In this document: positions 6,238-8,855 of the stretch, one piece after another | How positions within the stretch are numbered: the stretch's first letter is position 1 | Layout: the number at the start of each line of letters is the position of its first letter | Assembly (NCBI GenBank): GCA_004374725.1 | Contig: SOKK01000041.1 | Location: 1 to 8,855, forward strand | Reading direction: 5' to 3' | Source: Patescibacteria group bacterium | Lineage (GTDB): Bacteria > Patescibacteriota > SOKK01 | Length of the DNA: 8,855 bases | Program-made: the position numbers and the translations under genes | The notes under the pieces: model-generated | What the model was told of the DNA's origin: nothing | Databases searched by the model: none | Seen by the model: only the letters and a program-made list of their open reading frames with translations

Positions 6238-6925
6238 CAAGATCCTTTAAGTCCCATTCTTTTAAGAATTGCTTCAGAAACTCCTCCACAAACCCGTGTC
6301 GAGGTTTAGCAATTTTCTTCGCTGTTTTGGTATTCAATCGACCTTTTAGTAATAAAACTTTCTCGTGAAAATGACTGATCGACGTTTCTTTTACTTTTTT
6401 AAATTCTTTGAAGTTTTTATTTTTCTCTGGTTTGATTTCAGGGTCGTAAATCGGTCGATTTCTAATTTCTGCCCCAACGGCAAAGACTCTCCCAATTCCA
6501 ATTGCACCAATTGCATCCAAACGATCCGCATCTTGAACAATTGCTGCTTCAATTGAGTCAACCTGATCATCTTCTCCTTCTCCTTTGAAAGAAACTTGTT
6601 TGATAATTCGAATCACTTTCTCTTGGGTGCTTTTATCAACATTAAGTTCATCTAAAAGCTTCTTGGTTCTAGATTTATCTTTTTCATTTTGGTTATCATT
6701 AAGTTTCCAATCATCAAGGTCATGAAGCAAGGCCGCAAGTTCAATTAAAAACAAATTTCCTCCCGCCTTGCCGAGCCTTCGGCGAGGCAGACCCTCTTTG
6801 CTCTGAAGAAATTTTGCCATTCTCCAAACCCGCTCAAAATGATACCAGTCATGGCCCGTCGGTTCACTTTGGAAATTCTCTTTCAAAAACACCACTATTT
6901 TGTCGGTAACTGCTCTTTTATCCAT
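6227..6925 (-). CDS. HD-domain phosphohydrolase (YedJ/COG1418-like), 232 aa
   Basis: The order of metal-binding residues is that of the HD superfamily: H25/H29 in [11 protein letters not shown], the H68-D69 pair in ALLHDLDDW, and D132 in [18 protein letters not shown], the last being characteristic of the YedJ-like group. These proteins are metal-dependent phosphohydrolases; the substrate of this group is not well known. A longer frame opens at ATG 6964, but that ATG lies inside the TATAAT box of the promoter, and a GAGGA site (6931-6935) sits 5 nt before ATG 6923-6925, so I use the latter. Residues 46-56 ([11 protein letters not shown]) are a basic insert between the first helix and the HD motif, encoded by a GC-rich palindrome that looks like an inserted repeat. 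The 3' end overlaps uvrB by 11 bp, indicating a two-gene operon. Confidence 0.9.
   Translation of the reverse strand: MDKRAVTDKIVVFLKENFQSEPTGHDWYHFERVWRMAKFLQSKEGLPRRRLGKAGGNLFLIELAALLHDLDDWKLNDNQNEKDKSRTKKLLDELNVDKSTQEKVIRIIKQVSFKGEGEDDQVDSIEAAIVQDADRLDAIGAIGIGRVFAVGAEIRNRPIYDPEIKPEKNKNFKEFKKVKETSISHFHEKVLLLKGRLNTKTAKKIAKPRHGFVEEFLKQFLKEWDLKDLDEI
6765..6788. repeat. GC-rich palindromic repeat inserted in frame in the HD gene
   Basis: The arms 6765-6774 (GCCTTGCCGA) and 6779-6788 (TCGGCGAGGC) pair over 10 bp with one G-T wobble around a GCCT loop, in an otherwise AT-rich gene. It encodes the basic segment PRRRLGKA. It resembles the terminator stem at 2991-3019: arm GCCCCACCGA shares 7 of 10 bases and arm TTGGCGGGGC shares 8 of 10. 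Both are followed by AG. A REP-like dispersed element is inferred. Confidence 0.6.
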
Positions 6926-6930
6926 TGACT

Positions 6931-6935
6931 TCCTC
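6931..6935 (-). promoter_or_regulatory. Shine-Dalgarno deciding the HD gene start
   Basis: GAGGA on the minus strand is 5 nt before ATG 6925. It supports this start over the ATG at 6964, which overlaps the promoter. Confidence 0.7.
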
Positions 6936-6962
6936 AATAATTCTAAAAAGAATACTATTCCC

Positions 6963-6971
6963 ATTATAGCA
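6963..6971 (-). promoter_or_regulatory. Extended -10 promoter of the HD-uvrB operon
   Basis: TGCTATAAT on the minus strand is a perfect extended -10. The -35 region at 17-nt spacing is poor. A TSS near 6956 gives a leader of about 30 nt to ATG 6925. Confidence 0.75.
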
Positions 6972-7039
6972 TCAAAGTTAAAAACGAGAAATACCCTATA
7001 TAGATAAGAAAAATGGCCAGCTTGACCTCCAACTTTGAT
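6971..7039. promoter_or_regulatory. Inverted 9-bp operator-like pair between divergent promoters
   Basis: ATCAAAGTT (6971-6979) and AACTTTGAT (7031-7039) are exact inverted copies. Each lies within the spacer just upstream of a TATAAT box, one serving the HD-uvrB operon and one the wHTH gene. A protein bound there would block both promoters. The divergent wHTH protein is the natural candidate, but binding is inferred. Confidence 0.5.
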
Positions 7040-7050
7040 CGGTCTATAAT
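7022..7050 (+). promoter_or_regulatory. Near-consensus promoter of the wHTH gene
   Basis: TTGACC (7022-7027), a 17-nt spacer and TATAAT (7045-7050). The TSS is expected near 7057, giving a leader of about 25 nt in which TTGAG and CTCAA could form a small hairpin. Confidence 0.85.
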
Positions 7051-7081
7051 AAAGTTGAGGAAATAATTAACTCAAAGGTAA

Positions 7082-7783
7082 ATGTCTCTCCGGCGCCTTT
7101 TTGGCTCTAGAACTAGGTCAAAACTCCTTAATCTCTTCCTGAAAAACGCAGGGCGCTCTTTCTATGTCCGCGAACTAACCCGTAAAATCGACGAGGAGAT
7201 TAACTCCGTTCGCAGAGAGCTTGAAAACCTTGAGGGACTAGGTCTAATTTCTGCTTCCAAAAAGAAGAATCGCAAGTATTACACCGTAGATAAGAGCTTT
7301 TACCTCTATCCAGAGCTTGAGAAGTTAATTAACAAAGTGGAAGAGCCGGCAGAAAATAAGATTGTAAATCACATCAAACAACTTAAAACCTTGCGTTTCG
7401 TCCTCTTAACTGGCCGTTTCATTGAAGATCCCAAGAGTCCAATTGATGTCTTAATGGTTGGTCAAATCAGTGATAAACATAAGTTAAAAGGGATTTTAAA
7501 GCGCTTCGAGCAAGAGTTAGGGCAGGAAGTGAACTATGCTTTAATGGATGTTGCAGAATTTAGCACAAGAAGGTCAGTAAAAGATCGCTTCTTAATGTCT
7601 GCCCTCTCTGATGATGCTGTGATTCTCTACGACACCCTGAAATTCAAAAAAAGTCAACCCCCTTCTGCTGAGGGTAAGCCCAAGAAAAAAGACTTAGGAA
7701 AGCCTAAAATTTCTTCGTCAAAATCAAAAAAAGAACCAAAATCTGATTCCCAACCCCATGTTTATATTGAGAAACAAATCTAA
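7082..7783 (+). CDS. Winged-helix regulator with degenerate nucleotidyltransferase-like domain, 233 aa
   Basis: Residues 8-70 form a winged helix: FGSRTRSKLLNLFL, then SFYVRELTRKIDEEINSVRRELENLEGLGLI as turn and recognition helix, then a basic wing KKKNRKYYTVD. Residues about 104-186 resemble the minimal nucleotidyltransferase fold. The core FVLLTGRFIEDPKSPIDVLMVG matches the family layout, but the first catalytic Asp of the usual SDID is Pro (S119-P120-I121-D122), so catalysis is doubtful and a ligand- or partner-binding role is more likely. The last ~45 residues are a low-complexity Lys/Ser/Pro tail. An in-frame TAA directly precedes ATG 7082, fixing the start; AAAGG is only 3 nt away, a short spacing. 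The gene is divergent from HD-uvrB with shared promoter words, suggesting autoregulation and control of that operon. Confidence 0.85.
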   Translation: MSLRRLFGSRTRSKLLNLFLKNAGRSFYVRELTRKIDEEINSVRRELENLEGLGLISASKKKNRKYYTVDKSFYLYPELEKLINKVEEPAENKIVNHIKQLKTLRFVLLTGRFIEDPKSPIDVLMVGQISDKHKLKGILKRFEQELGQEVNYALMDVAEFSTRRSVKDRFLMSALSDDAVILYDTLKFKKSQPPSAEGKPKKKDLGKPKISSSKSKKEPKSDSQPHVYIEKQI

Positions 7784-7794
7784 TCACAACTAAC

Positions 7795-7820
7795 ACTTAT
7801 CACTTATTACTTATTACTTG
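7795..7820. repeat. Heptamer tandem repeat (ACTTATC, ACTTATT, ACTTATT, ACTTG)
   Basis: Three full 7-bp units (7795-7801, 7802-7808, 7809-7815) and a partial fourth follow the stop of the wHTH gene and precede its terminator. The period matches that of the repeat at 4204-4224, and the unit differs by one base (ACTTATT against AGTTATT). Confidence 0.6.
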
Positions 7821-7839
7821 AATCCCCTCTCCCATACCA

Positions 7840-7868
7840 AAAAACAGGCTCTAAAAAGGCCTGTTTTT
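7840..7868. terminator. Bidirectional intrinsic terminator between convergent genes
   Basis: A perfect 10-bp stem, AAAAACAGGC (7840-7849) with GCCTGTTTTT (7859-7868), closes a 9-nt loop. The A run and T run make it functional on both strands. It lies between the convergent wHTH gene (+) and acylphosphatase gene (-), ending 13 bp from the latter's stop. Confidence 0.9.
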
Positions 7869-7881
7869 ATAAACTGCTAGC

Positions 7882-8157
7882 CTATCTCAAAACCTGAAAT
7901 CCATCAAACTCTTCCACTTCCCCCAAATCCTCCCTTTCTACAGATTCTACCTCTGCTGGTGGTGGCCCAGCCTCCAGATAGCCTACCAATTTATCCAAAT
8001 CACCCTCTTCCCCCGTCGCAAAAACCTCCACCGAGCCATCAGCAAGATTTTCGACCGTTCCGGCGATCTCTAGCCTATCAGTGCTGTCTTTAACAAACTG
8101 CCGAAAAAAGACTCCTTGGACTTTGCCTTTTAGAGTTATTTTAATGGTTTTTTGCAT
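7882..8157 (-). CDS. acyP: Acylphosphatase, 91 aa
   Basis: Acylphosphatases hydrolyse carboxyl-phosphate bonds in small cytosolic molecules such as acetyl phosphate or carbamoyl phosphate. The hallmark GKVQGVFFRQFV (residues 11-22) carries the phosphate-binding Arg (R19), and GTVENLADGSVEV (33-45) carries the catalytic Asn (N37). An open frame extends upstream to ATG 8202, but those 15 residues are encoded through a parS-like palindrome and have no family counterpart. Starting at ATG 8155-8157 gives 91 residues, the usual size. Only a weak AGAGA lies upstream. The 75-bp gap to the TrmB-like gene holds two palindromes, and the pair may be transcribed together. Confidence 0.93.
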   Translation of the reverse strand: MQKTIKITLKGKVQGVFFRQFVKDSTDRLEIAGTVENLADGSVEVFATGEEGDLDKLVGYLEAGPPPAEVESVEREDLGEVEEFDGFQVLR

Positions 8158-8172
8158 AATTTTCTCTATAAA

Positions 8173-8188
8173 TGTTCCACGTGGAACA
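8173..8188. promoter_or_regulatory. parS: parS-like ParB-binding site 1
   Basis: TGTTCCACGTGGAACA is a perfect 16-bp palindrome (18 bp with flanking A/T). It matches the well-known parS consensus TGTTTCACGTGAAACA at 14 of 16 positions, and the C/G variant occurs in known parS sites. It is intergenic, just upstream of the acylphosphatase start. Confidence 0.8.
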
Positions 8189-8212
8189 TAGAGCAGAAGC
8201 ATAGAAGAATAA

Positions 8213-8226
8213 GTTCCACGTGGAAC
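8213..8226. promoter_or_regulatory. parS: parS-like ParB-binding site 2
   Basis: GTTCCACGTGGAAC repeats the inner 14 bp of site 1 exactly. Its centre is 39 bp from that of site 1, and it lies 6 bp beyond the stop codon of the TrmB-like gene. Confidence 0.77.
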
Positions 8227-8232
8227 ATTTAT

Positions 8233-8855
8233 CTAAGATTTACGTTTTTTCTCAAGAATCCCCGCATATTCCCAGGCAAAATCAAAGATTGAGTTCATAG
8301 TCTTGGCGATTTCCGGACTTTCAATAATTACCCCCATCAACCGCTGTTTATTATAAGATATAAAACTCGCCTTATTGCCATAAATGTTAATTTCAATCTC
8401 AAAGGGAAATTTTTTCTTAGGAATAAGGCGAGTAGTACGTCTAGAAATCTTGTCTTTTCTCTTAAACATCTTGCCACCAGCGTCATCTGGAGCAATTACC
8501 CGAATATCAATCTTCGCTGTCACTCTCTTTGCAATATATTCATTTCCATAGCTACCCAGAACTTCATAGCCCCTAGTCACTCCCGTGAAAGCCTTAATTG
8601 GTTTTTTATCAATCAGGTTGTCGTTATTAACCGCCTTGATTCCTTCAAGTCCATCATAAAATCTCACTCGGGGCTTTTTCTTCGTCACTCCCGAGAGCAT
8701 TTTAAGATCAGGGAGTACCTCTTCTAATGCCTTTTTCCTTTGAGCAATCATTTCCTTAAGTGCTGTGGGCTCTGTCGCAACAAACTTCTTTTTCTTTTTC
8801 TTAATCACAACGTAAATAATTTCACGCTTAATCAAATCCTCAAACAAATTATAAA
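8233..8855 (-). CDS. TrmB-like transcriptional regulator, 3' part
   Basis: The frame is open to the right edge of the window, and a TTG codon at 8847 is not a real start. The visible N-terminal residues (YNLFEDLIKREIIYVVIKKKKKKFVATEP) read as the recognition helix and basic wing of a TrmB-type winged helix whose front half lies outside. A linker helix follows (LKEMIAQRKKALEEVLPDLKML), then KPRVRFYDGLEGIKAV, typical of the start of the TrmB-like C-terminal domain, and KRVTAKIDIRVIAPDD and FEIEINIYGNKASFISYNKQRLMGVIIESPEIAKTMNSIFDFAWEYA, the phospholipase-D-like sensor fold. TrmB proteins of archaea sense sugars; in this organism the ligand is unknown. The gene ends in TAG 7 bp before the second parS-like site. 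Confidence 0.8.
   Translation of the reverse strand, partial: YNLFEDLIKREIIYVVIKKKKKKFVATEPTALKEMIAQRKKALEEVLPDLKMLSGVTKKKPRVRFYDGLEGIKAVNNDNLIDKKPIKAFTGVTRGYEVLGSYGNEYIAKRVTAKIDIRVIAPDDAGGKMFKRKDKISRRTTRLIPKKKFPFEIEINIYGNKASFISYNKQRLMGVIIESPEIAKTMNSIFDFAWEYAGILEKKRKS

Noticed and set aside
6926..6964. HD gene starting at ATG 6964
   Set aside because: That ATG overlaps the TATAAT box and would not be on the transcript; a Shine-Dalgarno fits ATG 6925.
8165..8189. MFHVEH reading in the parS-like site, as at the start of rsmG/gidB in many bacteria
   Set aside because: On the minus strand the frame reads MFHVEHL and then stops; no rsmG sequence follows.
8158..8202. Acylphosphatase starting at ATG 8202
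   Set aside because: The extra 15 residues are read through the parS-like palindrome, have no ribosome binding site and no counterpart in the family.
1..8855. UGA recoded as Gly (Gracilibacteria/Absconditabacteria code)
   Set aside because: murE and the small membrane protein end naturally at TGA at expected lengths, and no in-frame TGA interrupts conserved domains.

Overview
The window looks like part of a small-genome bacterium of the Candidate Phyla Radiation (Patescibacteria). This is inferred from gene content, not from a marker tree. The pointers are a compact MurE-type ligase that lacks the usual N-terminal domain, a TrmB-like regulator, a winged-helix protein fused to a degenerate nucleotidyltransferase fold, an RNHCP zinc-ribbon protein, AT-rich coding sequence and short intergenic gaps. 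TGA is used as a stop (murE and a 57-residue ORF end in it), so UGA-recoding lineages are unlikely.

Layout. Bases 1-2000 hold cell-wall genes: the 3' end of a FemA/FemB-family aminoacyltransferase and a complete murE-like ligase, both on +. Between them, on the minus strand, is a 57-residue single-pass membrane protein with a strong ribosome binding site and its own terminator. Bases 2000-4245 are accessory: a secreted protein of unknown function (+), an RNHCP zinc-ribbon protein (+), a GC-richer orphan gene of 283 codons (-) driven by a near-consensus promoter through a leader of about 175 nt with a large hairpin, and a decayed 3' fragment of a second RNHCP gene. Bases 4246-6970 are a minus-strand operon in which an HD-domain phosphohydrolase gene overlaps uvrB. 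This operon is divergent from a winged-helix regulator gene (7082-7783). The two promoters carry the same 9-bp word in inverted orientation, each inside the promoter spacer, which suggests shared control. Bases 7784-8855 hold a bidirectional terminator, an acylphosphatase gene (-), two palindromes matching the ParB-binding parS centromere, and the 3' part of a TrmB-like regulator gene (-) that runs off the window.

How it fits together. The well-known genes are housekeeping (peptidoglycan stem and bridge synthesis, nucleotide excision repair). The least explained material is (i) the three orphan genes, each with a strong Shine-Dalgarno and its own hairpin terminator, (ii) the structured leader of the 283-codon gene, (iii) the paired parS-like sites, (iv) the inverted operator-like word between the uvrB operon and the wHTH gene, and (v) a GC-rich palindrome inserted in frame in the HD gene that resembles the terminator of the orphan gene. 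No tRNA, rRNA, CRISPR array or transposase was seen.
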